Positions 43,436 through 52,062 of a DNA stretch of 64,000 nt are shown in pieces. The first letter of the stretch is position 1, and each line of letters starts with the position of its first letter. The notes beneath the pieces were generated by a model that ran no database searches, was not told where the DNA came from, and saw nothing but the letters and a program-made list of their open reading frames with translations. Both the position numbers and the translations under genes were made by a program. Where the stretch lies: NCBI RefSeq assembly GCF_002270055.1, contig NZ_NIBG01000022.1, positions 1 to 64,000 on the forward strand, in the 5' to 3' direction. The stretch comes from Anaeromicrobium sediminis. Its GTDB lineage: Bacteria; Bacillota; Clostridia; Peptostreptococcales; Thermotaleaceae.

Positions 43436-43861
43436 TTAGTCTTCTTCAAATTTGAGCCAATCACTGGAATCAGGAGGAAAGGCTATGCATCCAATAGGAG
43501 CTAGTGGGTTTTGAATTAATGTGGTTCCTTTAAAGTCATGAGTGTGGAAGAACGTACATGAAGTAGTACCAATAATAGCATGAACGTGACCAATTATATT
43601 TCCGTCTCCATCTCTTATCAGTATTGCAGGTCCTGTTGTTACAGTAACTTCATGGAAATGATTAAAGAAAAAGTCTGTGTTGACGAATATTTGGTGCACA
43701 TGTCCACCACCTGGAGTTGGTATTACAGATCCAGTTACCCCAGCTACTCGGTGATTGTGAAGCAATTTTGTTTTATCAAAGGGAGCTGCCAGCATGGTAC
43801 TAAATAGAAATTCATGAACATGCTCTTGAAAGCTATCACATGTGTTTTTATCCTTTTCCAC
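43436..43861 (-). CDS. YmaF-family His-rich protein
   Basis: This 141-aa protein matches the YmaF family (B. subtilis YmaF): repeated H.H motifs in HVHEF..ST, LLHNHRVAGVTG, GGGHVHQIF, FNHFHEVTVTTG and GHVHAIIG. The histidines are arranged like a metal-binding beta-barrel; function is not established. GTG start with GAGGAGG upstream. It is single and convergent with the MacB-type gene, sharing a hairpin. Confidence 0.88.
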   Translation of the reverse strand: MEKDKNTCDSFQEHVHEFLFSTMLAAPFDKTKLLHNHRVAGVTGSVIPTPGGGHVHQIFVNTDFFFNHFHEVTVTTGPAILIRDGDGNIIGHVHAIIGTTSCTFFHTHDFKGTTLIQNPLAPIGCIAFPPDSSDWLKFEED

Positions 43862-44002
43862 GTAAAAACCTCCTCTATTTTACTAAATAAATTAATATAG
43901 AATATAAAACAAGTTGTATACTTGTCTTTATTCTAATTTAAAATATGCAAAATAAAAGAGATTTGTTCTTTATAAAGAGGCTTTTTTTAAACTTTGTACA
44001 TT

Positions 44003-44314
44003 TTACCCTAAAAATTCAGGATTTGTAGTATGATCTGAGCGAATAGCCTTTTGTAGAATGGTAAAATCAATTTCTTTACCGTCCATTTTAAGATCGCAAG
44101 GATATTGGGATCCACAATCTTCACACTCTATATATTCTTTAGAGTTAGTTTGTTCCCTATTATCAAATAAAAAGGGAAGAGGTTCTGTTTCCTCCTTTGA
44201 ATTTTCACTATTATCTTTATTGAGTTTATAGCTGTACAAATAGGTCGCTTCACGTTTTGCTATAAAATCATTGCTCTTGCACTTGGGACATACTAAGGTC
44301 TTTGTTATGAACAA
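44003..44314 (-). CDS. Hypothetical zinc-ribbon-like protein
   Basis: This 103-aa protein starts with TTG at 44314, nine bases after GAAAGGAAG; a longer in-frame start at 44362 has no site and would place this ribosome binding site inside the gene. Two CxxC pairs (VCPKCKSND near residue 8; CEDCGSQYPC near 65) suggest one zinc ribbon split by an acidic, polar insert (NKDNSENSKEETEP). No family recognised. Confidence 0.6.
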   Translation of the reverse strand: MFITKTLVCPKCKSNDFIAKREATYLYSYKLNKDNSENSKEETEPLPFLFDNREQTNSKEYIECEDCGSQYPCDLKMDGKEIDFTILQKAIRSDHTTNPEFLG

Positions 44315-44400
44315 GATTATGACTTCCTTTCTATTTATTAGTATATAGACAGTATGCCACAATCATTAATTCATATACTATTTTGTCTGGAATAAAAAAA

Positions 44401-44430
44401 TCTGACATCTGTAGAATTTAGATGTCAGAT
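44401..44430 (-). terminator. Terminator of the locus-2 activase operon
   Basis: TCTGACATCT with AGATGTCAGA perfect stem. On the minus strand it is followed by seven T, and it lies 44 bases past the activase stop codon. Confidence 0.85.
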
Positions 44431-44473
44431 AAAAGTAGGATAGGGTTCTTTTGTTAGGTCTATACCTTTATAG

Positions 44474-45454
44474 TTATGCAAATTTTTCATCGGTACAAGA
44501 AGAATTGCTCCAACGGCCACATTTATCGCCCCAGTTAGAGATTAAAGTATCATCCTTATAGAATTTAACTACTTCACATAAATTTGGACAATGGTTGCAC
44601 TCAAAGGTACTAACCGTATACTCACTATTAGCTATTTCAAAACCAGTGAAATTAGTACGTTTAGTTTTGGCCACTTCCTCTTTTGCAAGAAGGGCTACAC
44701 CTACGGCTCCCATCACATGGTGATAGGGTGGAACTAGGATTTTTTCTCCTAGTAGTTCCTCAAAGGCTCGTACTATTCCCTTGTTAGCAGCTACTCCTCC
44801 TTGGAATACTATAGGTCCATTTAGAGTCTTACCCTTTCCAAGGTTATTTAAATAATTTCTGGCAAGGGCTTCGCAAAGACCATTTATTATATCTTCTTGA
44901 TTATGTCCAAGTTGTTGTTTATGAATCATGTCTGATTCGGCAAAAACGGCACATCTACCTGCTATTCTAATCTTAGATTTTGAATTAAGAGCCATATGGC
45001 CAAAGTCTTCTATGGGGATTCCAAGTCTCTCTGCCTGTCTATCTAAGAAAGAACCTGTTCCGGCGGCACAAACCGTATTCATACCAAAGTCGTGTAATAT
45101 GCCATCTCTTAATAGGATTATTTTTGAATCCTGACCTCCTATCTCTAGGATGGTATTTACATTTGGCACAAAGTGAATGGCAGCACGGGCATGGGCTGTA
45201 ATTTCATTTTTCACCACATCGGAACCTACCATTATTCCACCTAAATTTCTACCGCTACCTGTAGTACCTACTCCAGAGACTTTTAACTCCTCAGTCATAT
45301 TATCTTTTAGTTTCTTTAATCCATTTTTTATGGTATTTATGGGATTTCCTTGAGTTCTTATGTAAAGGGAATCTAAAACATTGTTTTTTTCGTCTATTAG
45401 GACTAGATTAGTACTAACAGAACCAATATCAATTCCAAGATATGCTTTTTTCAT
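44474..45454 (-). CDS. BadF/BadG-type 2-hydroxyacyl-CoA dehydratase activase (ASKHA ATPase)
   Basis: This 326-aa ATP-driven electron donor of the HgdC/BadG family hydrolyses ATP to push one low-potential electron from its [4Fe-4S] cluster into a partner enzyme. Seen: phosphate-1 GIDIGSVSTNLVLID at the start, the cluster-region cysteine in NTVCAAGTGSFLDRQ near 125-145 and a second in AGRCAVFAESDM near 166, GGVAANKGIV near 217, and an unusual C-terminal CNHCPNLCEVVKF...DKCGRW cysteine region. It overlaps the upstream COG3581 gene by 26 bases, so the three genes form one coupled operon with the locus-2 subunits as its evident partner. Confidence 0.9.
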   Translation of the reverse strand: MKKAYLGIDIGSVSTNLVLIDEKNNVLDSLYIRTQGNPINTIKNGLKKLKDNMTEELKVSGVGTTGSGRNLGGIMVGSDVVKNEITAHARAAIHFVPNVNTILEIGGQDSKIILLRDGILHDFGMNTVCAAGTGSFLDRQAERLGIPIEDFGHMALNSKSKIRIAGRCAVFAESDMIHKQQLGHNQEDIINGLCEALARNYLNNLGKGKTLNGPIVFQGGVAANKGIVRAFEELLGEKILVPPYHHVMGAVGVALLAKEEVAKTKRTNFTGFEIANSEYTVSTFECNHCPNLCEVVKFYKDDTLISNWGDKCGRWSNSSCTDEKFA

Positions 45455-46529
45455 TTTTTAAATTATCCCTCCTGCTTGATAGAAGATCTATATAGGCTTC
45501 AAGCCTAGTTAAATAACCTGCTTCTCCTGTCATTTCATCTATTATTAAACTAAGTACTGGTATATTATATTTTTCTTGTACCTTAGGGAAAACACTCATG
45601 GAAACAATTTCAGGCATACAAGAAAAGGGCATTAGGTGTATTACACCATCTAAATTAGCCTGAGAATATAGGATGGAATTTCCAATGGTCTCTCTGCAAT
45701 GGCCTCCTACTCCAGTAGATACAAAGGGTTTGGCCGCCTTTGTTACATGATTATCCTTAAATCCTAATGATCCTAAAACTACATGTTCCCAAAACCATTT
45801 TGAAATGGATAGAGATTTATGAACTTCCACTCCCATGGTGTTTAATTTCCTAAATAGGTCCAAGTTGGAAAAATTGTCAATTACAGTATAAATTTCTCCC
45901 ACAACACCTATTTTTAGAGGATTAGCTTTTTTATTTAAATTAAAATCATTTAATTTATTTTTAGCAATTTTAACTTTTTTAAACATTTCTTTTGTACCAT
46001 ATGAATTTTCTAAATCAGTTTTTAATTCATCAAAAAATTCATGCAAGGGAAAATCACAATAGGGTGAATTTTTTAAAATCCAATCTTCTATATATTCTAA
46101 TTCCCTGAGTACATTAACTGCTCTTAAAACAACTTTAGATATTTTAAGGGGATTTCTAAGAGGAGTAACACTATATACCCTATTGAGAAACTCACTATAT
46201 TTTTTATCGGGAGATTCTAATAATACGAACTCCACCTCGTGGTTTAAATCCTTTAGTATTTCCTTTAGAACTTGGCTATAGAGACCAAATCTACAAGGTC
46301 CAAAGCTAGTAGTCATAATAACCGTATCTGCTCCTTGTTCTATGGACTCTATAATATTTCCCAAATTTAGTTTCATGGGAAGACACATGAGTTCAGGCGA
46401 ATATCGTGTACCTAGTTCTAATGTTTTTTTACTACTCTTAGGTGGTATTACCACATCAACTTTTAAATCTTCCGCCATGGCCTTTACGGGTAAGTACATA
46501 TTACCCATGTGAGGAAAAGTTAGTTTCAT
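45429..46529 (-). CDS. COG3581 family protein, dehydratase-like subunit (locus 2)
   Basis: This 366-aa paralogue of the product of 7494-8588 begins KLTFPHMGNMYLPVKAMAEDL. Conserved cysteines match: LMCLPMKLNLG near 45, SFGPCRFGLYSQ near 79, and FSCMPEIVSMS near 306; it ends DEMTGEAGYLTRLEAYIDLL. It overlaps its partner upstream by 29 bases and the activase downstream by 26 bases. This is a probable Fe-S enzyme component activated by the adjacent ATPase. Substrate unknown; related double-cubane-cluster proteins reduce small molecules rather than dehydrate acyl-CoA. Confidence 0.85.
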   Translation of the reverse strand: MKLTFPHMGNMYLPVKAMAEDLKVDVVIPPKSSKKTLELGTRYSPELMCLPMKLNLGNIIESIEQGADTVIMTTSFGPCRFGLYSQVLKEILKDLNHEVEFVLLESPDKKYSEFLNRVYSVTPLRNPLKISKVVLRAVNVLRELEYIEDWILKNSPYCDFPLHEFFDELKTDLENSYGTKEMFKKVKIAKNKLNDFNLNKKANPLKIGVVGEIYTVIDNFSNLDLFRKLNTMGVEVHKSLSISKWFWEHVVLGSLGFKDNHVTKAAKPFVSTGVGGHCRETIGNSILYSQANLDGVIHLMPFSCMPEIVSMSVFPKVQEKYNIPVLSLIIDEMTGEAGYLTRLEAYIDLLSSRRDNLKNEKSISWN

Positions 46530-47481
46530 AATCTTGCCTCCATTTAATCATATCTATAAAAGCTTCAATCCTAGTATTTAATCCTGCTTCTCCCGTATGC
46601 TCATCTAAGTTGATTAACATAAATCCTTTGTTAGTATGTCTCCTTACTTTTCTTTCTATTATTTCTGAAATTACAGAATCAACTCCGCAACCAAAGGATG
46701 AGAGATATACTATACCCTTTATATTATCCATATCTAGGGCACATAGGGCAGAACCTAGGGTATGTCTAGCTAAGGTCCAAAAGATTTTTTTGTCCCTATC
46801 GAAATCAAGACCTTTAATGTGTTTAAAATCCATGTTATCTTGGGTAATCACCTGAAAACCAAAGGAATGGATTTTGTTTATTAAATTCATACTTAAATAA
46901 TGATCATAAAGTATGTAACTATGTCCTAATACTAATATTTTTTCTGGTAATTCATTTTTAGTAAAACCTGTATAAGAGGAAGATTCTTCTAAGGGTAACA
47001 TATTTAAGCTAAATTTATGTCTATAATCCTTTAAAGCATTTAAACCATCATTAAAAGCACTTTTTAAAAGTCTTTTATTGGAAGTTATGGGACTACCTAT
47101 TTCATATACGGTTTTTAACAGATTGCTACGAGACTTATGGAAATCTACATTTGTATAAATGGTGGGTGGAAGTTCATCTATAGAACTTTTTACTAATTCT
47201 GGTACAGAACAGAATTTAGGACATATATATTCACCCTTACTTACACTAGTTAGTTTAGGTAAAAACAACATATCAACCTTATCCTTTAAGTTTAAAACGT
47301 GACCAAGATAAACTTTTAAGGGAAGGCAGGCTTCATCTATACAATGGAGTGTACCATCATCTAAAATTTGTTTATTAGTGGGATCAGAAAAAACAACATC
47401 AGCACCTAAGGACTCAAAAAATCCTTTCCAAAGGGGATGATACATGTAGTATCCTAATCCTCTAGGAATTCCAATTTTCAT
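46501..47481 (-). CDS. COG3580/DUF2229 family protein, dehydratase-like subunit (locus 2)
   Basis: This 326-aa paralogue of the product of 6524-7522 begins KIGIPRGLGYYMYHPLWKGFFESLG and keeps the cysteine pattern (DEACLPLK near 50, SKGEYICPKFCSVPE near 84-95, SSFGCGVDSVISE near 260), ending DEHTGEAGLNTRIEAFIDMIK. ATG at 47481 follows AAGGTGAT by eight bases; a GTG four codons upstream overlaps it. First gene of the three-gene locus-2 operon. Confidence 0.85.
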   Translation of the reverse strand: MKIGIPRGLGYYMYHPLWKGFFESLGADVVFSDPTNKQILDDGTLHCIDEACLPLKVYLGHVLNLKDKVDMLFLPKLTSVSKGEYICPKFCSVPELVKSSIDELPPTIYTNVDFHKSRSNLLKTVYEIGSPITSNKRLLKSAFNDGLNALKDYRHKFSLNMLPLEESSSYTGFTKNELPEKILVLGHSYILYDHYLSMNLINKIHSFGFQVITQDNMDFKHIKGLDFDRDKKIFWTLARHTLGSALCALDMDNIKGIVYLSSFGCGVDSVISEIIERKVRRHTNKGFMLINLDEHTGEAGLNTRIEAFIDMIKWRQDYETNFSSHG

Positions 47482-47625
47482 AAAACATATCACCTTTTTA
47501 AATTATTTTATACTTTTGTAGTATTAACATTTTTTAAAATTATAAACATAATTTACATTTTTAATTGTAATTTAATAGGCCTACTCAATGAGCCTAGATG
47601 GGAACTGGAAACTATAATATAACAA

Positions 47626-47645
47626 TTGCCACAATGTTATGGCAA
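47626..47645 (+). promoter_or_regulatory. Inverted repeat upstream of the PTS promoter (candidate activator site)
   Basis: TTGCCA-N8-TGGCAA, ending 17 bases upstream of the -35 box of the PTS operon. The operon encodes a PRD-type activator (50073), and this position is typical for activator binding. The link is inferred. Confidence 0.45.
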
Positions 47646-47662
47646 GAGTAGTAATTATTAGA

Positions 47663-47691
47663 TTGAATCATAAATGATATTATGAATATAA
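47663..47691 (+). promoter_or_regulatory. Promoter of the PTS operon
   Basis: TTGAAT at 47663 and ATATAA at 47686 with a 17-base spacer, 40 bases before the EIIA start codon. Confidence 0.5.
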
Positions 47692-47730
47692 GCAAAGGAA
47701 AAGCTTTTCTTAAAAGAAAGAGGTGACAGC

Positions 47731-48195
47731 ATGGATAAAATAATAGTTAAAGATTTGATAAATTTATCATTAAGAGCAAAGGATAAGGAAAATGCTATAA
47801 AGGAAATGGCAAGTATGATGGAATCCTGCCAAAGATTAAATGACAAGGAAGAATATATAAGGGTAGTTATGGAGAGGGAAGGATTATCCACTACTGGAAT
47901 AGGCTTTGGAGTAGGGATTCCCCATGGCAAAAGTAATTCGGTAAATATTCCTACTTTAGCCTTTGGTAGGTCTAGGGAAGGGATTGAGTGGCAGTCTCTA
48001 GATGATAAACCAGTTCATATGGTATTTTTAATTGGGGTTCCAGAGAGTTCAGCTTCAAATGAGCACTTAAGAATATTAGCCCTATTGTCTAGAAAATTAA
48101 TGGATGAAAATTTTAGAAAAAATTTGATGGAAATTGAAAACGAGGATGAATTATTAAGTATTTTAGGAGAAGTATTTAAGCATATTGCAGCTTAG
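47731..48195 (+). CDS. PTS fructose/mannose-family EIIA
   Basis: This 154-aa phosphocarrier passes phosphate from HPr to EIIB. The active histidine is in GVGIPHGKSNSV near residue 68. Typical helices MASMMESCQRLNDKEEYIRVV and ESSASNEHLRILALLSRKL are present. It is separate from EIIB and EIIC, unlike the fused FruA proteins. AAAGAGGTG precedes the ATG. First gene of the operon EIIA-EIIC-EIIB-HPr-regulator-ManA. Confidence 0.92.
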   Translation: MDKIIVKDLINLSLRAKDKENAIKEMASMMESCQRLNDKEEYIRVVMEREGLSTTGIGFGVGIPHGKSNSVNIPTLAFGRSREGIEWQSLDDKPVHMVFLIGVPESSASNEHLRILALLSRKLMDENFRKNLMEIENEDELLSILGEVFKHIAA

Positions 48196-48241
48196 GATTT
48201 AGAGCGTATGAAAATATAAAAAATATTAAAGGAGGGTACTT

Positions 48242-49300
48242 ATGAGTAATGAGTTAAAGAATTTAAGAACTTATCTGATGACAGGGGTTTCTTATATGAT
48301 ACCTATAGTTGTTATTGGTGGTGTTTTAATAGCCCTATCCATAGCCCTAAGTGGTGTAGAAGCTGGAACGGGAGCGAATGTAACAAATCCAATCTTATCT
48401 AAAATGTTAAATATAGGTGTAAAAGCCTTTGGACTTATGGTTCCTGTTTTAGCTGGATTTATTGCCTTTGGTATTGCAGAAAGGCCAGGTTTAGCACCAG
48501 GCCTCGTAGGTGGAGCACTGGCCAATGAAATAGGAGCAGGATTTTTAGGTGGAATCATAGCAGGATTTGTGGCTGGATATACGGCTAAATGGATTAAAAC
48601 TTGGAAGGTTCCTACTCAATTAAGAGCAATTATGCCCATATTTGTTATACCACTTTTAGGATCACTAGTTGTGGGAACTGTCATGTATATAATAGGAGCG
48701 CCTATTAGTAGTTTAATGGAATCCATGACAAATGGATTAAAAAGCATGGGTACTTCTAATGCTGTAATATTAGCAATTATTATGGGTGCCATGATAGCCT
48801 TTGATATGGGAGGTCCAGTGAACAAGGTTGCATTCATGTTTGGTGCAGCTATGATAGGAGAAGGCGTATATACTGTAATGGGACCTGTGGCTGTAGCCAT
48901 ATGTATTCCTCCCCTTGCCATGGGAGTTGCAACTTTACTTAGTCCTAAAAAGTATTCTGAAGCTGAGAAAGAAGCTGGAAAGGGTGCCATTGCCATGGGC
49001 CTTATAGGAATTACAGAAGGTGCCATACCTTTTGCAGCAGCAGATCCTATAAGGGTTATTCCATCTATTGTAACAGGTTCTGCAATTGGAGCAGCCATTG
49101 CTGCCATGGGAAAGGTGGGAGACCATGCGCCCCATGGTGGACCAATAGTATTACCCGTAGTAGACAATAAGGTAATGTTCATGGTGGCCGTAATAGTTGG
49201 TGTAGCAGTAGCAGCCTTCATGGTAAATGCCCTTAAGAAGGAAGTTCAGGAAGAAATAATTGAAAATGATGATCCAGGAGAAATAGATATAGAATTTTAA
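48242..49300 (+). CDS. PTS fructose-family EIIC permease
   Basis: This 352-aa permease has 8-9 transmembrane helices and the family features RTYLMTGVSYMIPIVVIGGVLIALSIALSG at the start, AERPGLAPGLVGGALANEIGAGFLGGIIAGFVAGY near 80, and the substrate-binding GITEGAIPFAAADP near 262. It carries and phosphorylates sugar with EIIA/EIIB. The neighbouring ManA points to mannose (or a mannose-containing sugar entering as mannose-6-phosphate) rather than fructose. GGAGGG precedes the ATG. A hairpin separates it from the EIIB gene. Confidence 0.92.
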   Translation: MSNELKNLRTYLMTGVSYMIPIVVIGGVLIALSIALSGVEAGTGANVTNPILSKMLNIGVKAFGLMVPVLAGFIAFGIAERPGLAPGLVGGALANEIGAGFLGGIIAGFVAGYTAKWIKTWKVPTQLRAIMPIFVIPLLGSLVVGTVMYIIGAPISSLMESMTNGLKSMGTSNAVILAIIMGAMIAFDMGGPVNKVAFMFGAAMIGEGVYTVMGPVAVAICIPPLAMGVATLLSPKKYSEAEKEAGKGAIAMGLIGITEGAIPFAAADPIRVIPSIVTGSAIGAAIAAMGKVGDHAPHGGPIVLPVVDNKVMFMVAVIVGVAVAAFMVNALKKEVQEEIIENDDPGEIDIEF

Positions 49301-49307
49301 CATGATA

Positions 49308-49350
49308 CCTGTGAAAGCAAACTAGGAAAACTTCTAGTTTGCTTAACAGG
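49308..49350 (+). promoter_or_regulatory. Intercistronic hairpin between the EIIC and EIIB genes
   Basis: GCAAACTAG with CTAGTTTGC, enclosed by CCTGT/ACAGG, in the 80-base gap. It is not followed by a T tract, so it is more likely an mRNA stability or processing element than a terminator. Confidence 0.55.
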
Positions 49351-49380
49351 CCTTTAAATATAGTAGAGGGGAGATAAATT

Positions 49381-49698
49381 ATGAAAATATTAGCAGTAAC
49401 AGCTTGTCCAACAGGAATAGCACATACTTATATGTCAGCAGAGGCATTAGAAAAGGAATGTAAGGCTAGGGGATTTGAAGTAAAAGTAGAAACACAAGGA
49501 TCCATAGGTGTGGAGAATAAAATAACGGAAGATGATTTAAAGGGAGCCCATGTAGTTATATTAACTAAGGATATGTCCATTAAGGGAAAAGAAAGATTTA
49601 AAGGAATTCCAACTGTAAATGTGGCCATAGGAGATTTAATAAAGAAGACTGGACCATTACTGGATAAAATAATTGACCATTTAAATAAGAATAAGTAG
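49381..49698 (+). CDS. PTS fructose-family EIIB
   Basis: This 105-aa protein starts MKILAVTACPTGIAHTYMSAEALE, with the phosphorylated Cys9 in the family signature CPTGIAHT. TKDMSIKGKERFKG near 60 is also typical. It accepts phosphate from EIIA and donates it to the sugar bound by EIIC. GAGGGGAG precedes the ATG. It lies 11 bases before the HPr gene. Confidence 0.93.
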   Translation: MKILAVTACPTGIAHTYMSAEALEKECKARGFEVKVETQGSIGVENKITEDDLKGAHVVILTKDMSIKGKERFKGIPTVNVAIGDLIKKTGPLLDKIIDHLNKNK

Positions 49699-49709
49699 GG
49701 AGTGGAAGA

Positions 49710-49973
49710 ATGTATAGTAATGAAGTTATAATAAAAAATAGTACGGGAATTCATGCCAGACCTGCCCAAATGTTAGTACAAGAAAGTGCTAAATATAAAT
49801 CATCTATTAATATTTTAAAAGATGATGTAGTTTATAATGCTAAAAGTATAATGAATATTATGAGTATGGGAGCAATAAAGGGAGATAAAATAATTATTGA
49901 AGCCCAGGGAGAGGACGAGAAGTTAGCAGTTGAAGGTTTAATTAAGATTGTGGAAAATGGATTTGGAGAGTAA
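49710..49973 (+). CDS. HPr-family phosphocarrier protein
   Basis: This 87-aa protein has phosphorylatable His16 in NSTGIHARPAQM and a serine region SIMNIMSMG (regulatory Ser near 47), both as in Gram-positive HPr/Crh. Residence inside a PTS operon suggests a dedicated carrier in addition to a general HPr elsewhere. AGGGAGTGG precedes the ATG. Confidence 0.9.
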   Translation: MYSNEVIIKNSTGIHARPAQMLVQESAKYKSSINILKDDVVYNAKSIMNIMSMGAIKGDKIIIEAQGEDEKLAVEGLIKIVENGFGE

Positions 49974-50072
49974 TATAGTAGATAGAAAGTAAATAATTTA
50001 AGAGGCGGTACTCCGTCTCTTTTTATCCTATATAATATTATGGATTTTGTTTTTTAGTATGGAGGAAATCAT

Positions 50073-52034
50073 ATGAAAAGACTTATGGAAATGGCAAAGA
50101 TATTACTTGAAAGTGAGAAACCCATAACTATAAAGGAAATAGCTAATGAATTAAACATATCTAATAAAACTGTACGAAATGATTTAAAAAAACTACAGGA
50201 TTTTATAGAAAAGGAAGGGCTAAGACTTACGAAAAAGACAGGGGTAGGAACTAGTATAGAAGGCCCTGAAGATAATAAATTACAACTTTTAAGAACTGTA
50301 AAAAAGAGTGTGGATTATATACAACCCTATTCTCCAGGGGGCAGACAAAAATATATATTAAAAAAGTTATTTATGGATGGGGGAAATATGACTTCTTATG
50401 AATTGGCAGATGAACTATATGTTTCCACTGGAACCATACATAAGGATATTAAGGAAATAGAAAAATGGATAAATGACTTTAACTTAAAATTAGTTAAAAA
50501 AAGAAATTATGGAATTGAAATAATAGGTGAGGAAGATAATTATAGAAAAGCCATATCGGCCTTAATAGATCATATAAAGGAGACGGATGAAATAAAGGGC
50601 TTATTACAAGCCAATTATAAAGGGAGAATAGATGAAAAAACTTTATGCCAATTAAAGGCGTTGATTAATATAGATTATTTAAAACTAGAAGGCCTAGTAA
50701 GTCATGTGGAAGAACAATTAAATTTTAGATTTTCCCATGAAGCATATATTAGTTTAATAATACACATAGCCATATCTATTAAGAGAATTAAAAAGGGCTA
50801 TGATATATTTTTATCTGAGAAAATATTAGAAAATATTAAGGATACAAAGGCCTTTTACTATGCAGAAAAAATGAGCTGTCATATGGAAAAGTATTTTAAT
50901 GTTAAAATACCCACATCGGAAGTGGGATATATAACATTGCACATATTAGGGAGCAAAATGCATGGAAGGGATTTAGCCACACTTACTTTTGAGAGTGCTG
51001 AAGAGCTAGATTTGGCTGTGGAGATTGGAAAGGATATAACGAAAATAGCCAGTGAGGCCCTTCATATGAATTTAATAGAAGATCAGGTATTATTAAATGG
51101 ACTCATATTACATTTACGTCCTACCATAAACAGGATAAAATATGGTCTAACCCTAAAAAACCCCATAATAGAAGAGATTAAAAGTAATTATCCAGATGTA
51201 TTTGGAGTAGCGTGGATGTGTAGCCGTGTTTTCCAAAAATATTTAGATGTGAATATACCAGAGTCAGAAATAGGGTATATAGCCCTTCATTTAGGAGCTG
51301 CAGTAGAAAGAAATAGTCATAAGGTAAAGACCATAATAGTTTGTCATAGTGGCATAGGAACATCTCAATTGCTATCGGCACGATTTAAAAGGTGTTTTAA
51401 GGAAATAGATGTGATAGGAATATATTCTTCTGCTGGCCTAACTAAAGATATAATGGATGAAGCACAAATGATAATATCTACAGTACCTATAAAAGTAGAT
51501 AGACCAGTAATATTAGTAAGTCCACTCTTTACTCAAATGGATGTAAAAAAAGTAGAAAAACATATAGACTCTATTCAGATGAGGATTAGGGGTGAAGAAG
51601 AGAAGGAATTCATATGTAAGGAAGTTTTCCATAGGAGCAAGAGATTTAATAATAGAAGTGAGATTATTGAAGAAATGTGTGAAAACCTAGAAAAAAAGGA
51701 GTATATAAAAAAGTCCTTCAAGGGTACAGTTTTAAAGAGGGAATCCTTAATGGCAACAGAAATAGGAAATTCCATAGCTATACCCCATGGAGAACCTAGT
51801 GAAGTGAAAAAATCATGTATTGCCTTAACAGTCTTAGAAGAGCCTGTAAAATGGGAATCTGAATGGGTAAAATATGTTTTTCTAATTTGTTTAGCTAAGA
51901 AGGATATATTTAAGACTAAAAATATTATCAAAAACTTATATAATAGGATGGATGATAAAGAATTTATAAATAGCCTAAATGGCCATATAGAAAGGGTTAA
52001 AACAAGTCTTAATAATTTAGAAAATACCATGTAA
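50073..52034 (+). CDS. PRD-domain transcriptional activator with EIIB- and EIIA-like domains (MtlR/LicR/ManR type)
   Basis: This 653-aa regulator has HTH domains at 1-140 (MEMAKILLESEKPITIKEIANELNISNKTVRNDLKKL, then a second YELADELYVSTGTIHKDIKEIEKW), two PTS regulation domains (about 185-290 and 300-405, with conserved His such as HEAYISLIIHIAISI and ESEIGYIALHLGAA), an EIIB-like domain (TIIVCHSGIGTSQLLSARF, Cys near 427), and an EIIA-like domain (NSIAIPHGEPSEV, His near 570). Phosphorylation of these sites by HPr and the EII proteins tells it whether the sugar is being imported. It probably activates its own operon. Confidence 0.92.
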   Translation: MKRLMEMAKILLESEKPITIKEIANELNISNKTVRNDLKKLQDFIEKEGLRLTKKTGVGTSIEGPEDNKLQLLRTVKKSVDYIQPYSPGGRQKYILKKLFMDGGNMTSYELADELYVSTGTIHKDIKEIEKWINDFNLKLVKKRNYGIEIIGEEDNYRKAISALIDHIKETDEIKGLLQANYKGRIDEKTLCQLKALINIDYLKLEGLVSHVEEQLNFRFSHEAYISLIIHIAISIKRIKKGYDIFLSEKILENIKDTKAFYYAEKMSCHMEKYFNVKIPTSEVGYITLHILGSKMHGRDLATLTFESAEELDLAVEIGKDITKIASEALHMNLIEDQVLLNGLILHLRPTINRIKYGLTLKNPIIEEIKSNYPDVFGVAWMCSRVFQKYLDVNIPESEIGYIALHLGAAVERNSHKVKTIIVCHSGIGTSQLLSARFKRCFKEIDVIGIYSSAGLTKDIMDEAQMIISTVPIKVDRPVILVSPLFTQMDVKKVEKHIDSIQMRIRGEEEKEFICKEVFHRSKRFNNRSEIIEEMCENLEKKEYIKKSFKGTVLKRESLMATEIGNSIAIPHGEPSEVKKSCIALTVLEEPVKWESEWVKYVFLICLAKKDIFKTKNIIKNLYNRMDDKEFINSLNGHIERVKTSLNNLENTM

Positions 52035-52062
52035 ATATAATTTCGAAAGAAGGGGGCATTTC

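Noticed and set aside
48616-49221. 201-codon minus-strand frame opposite the EIIC gene
   Set aside because: Pro/Ala/Thr-rich antisense shadow of the permease; no start signal.
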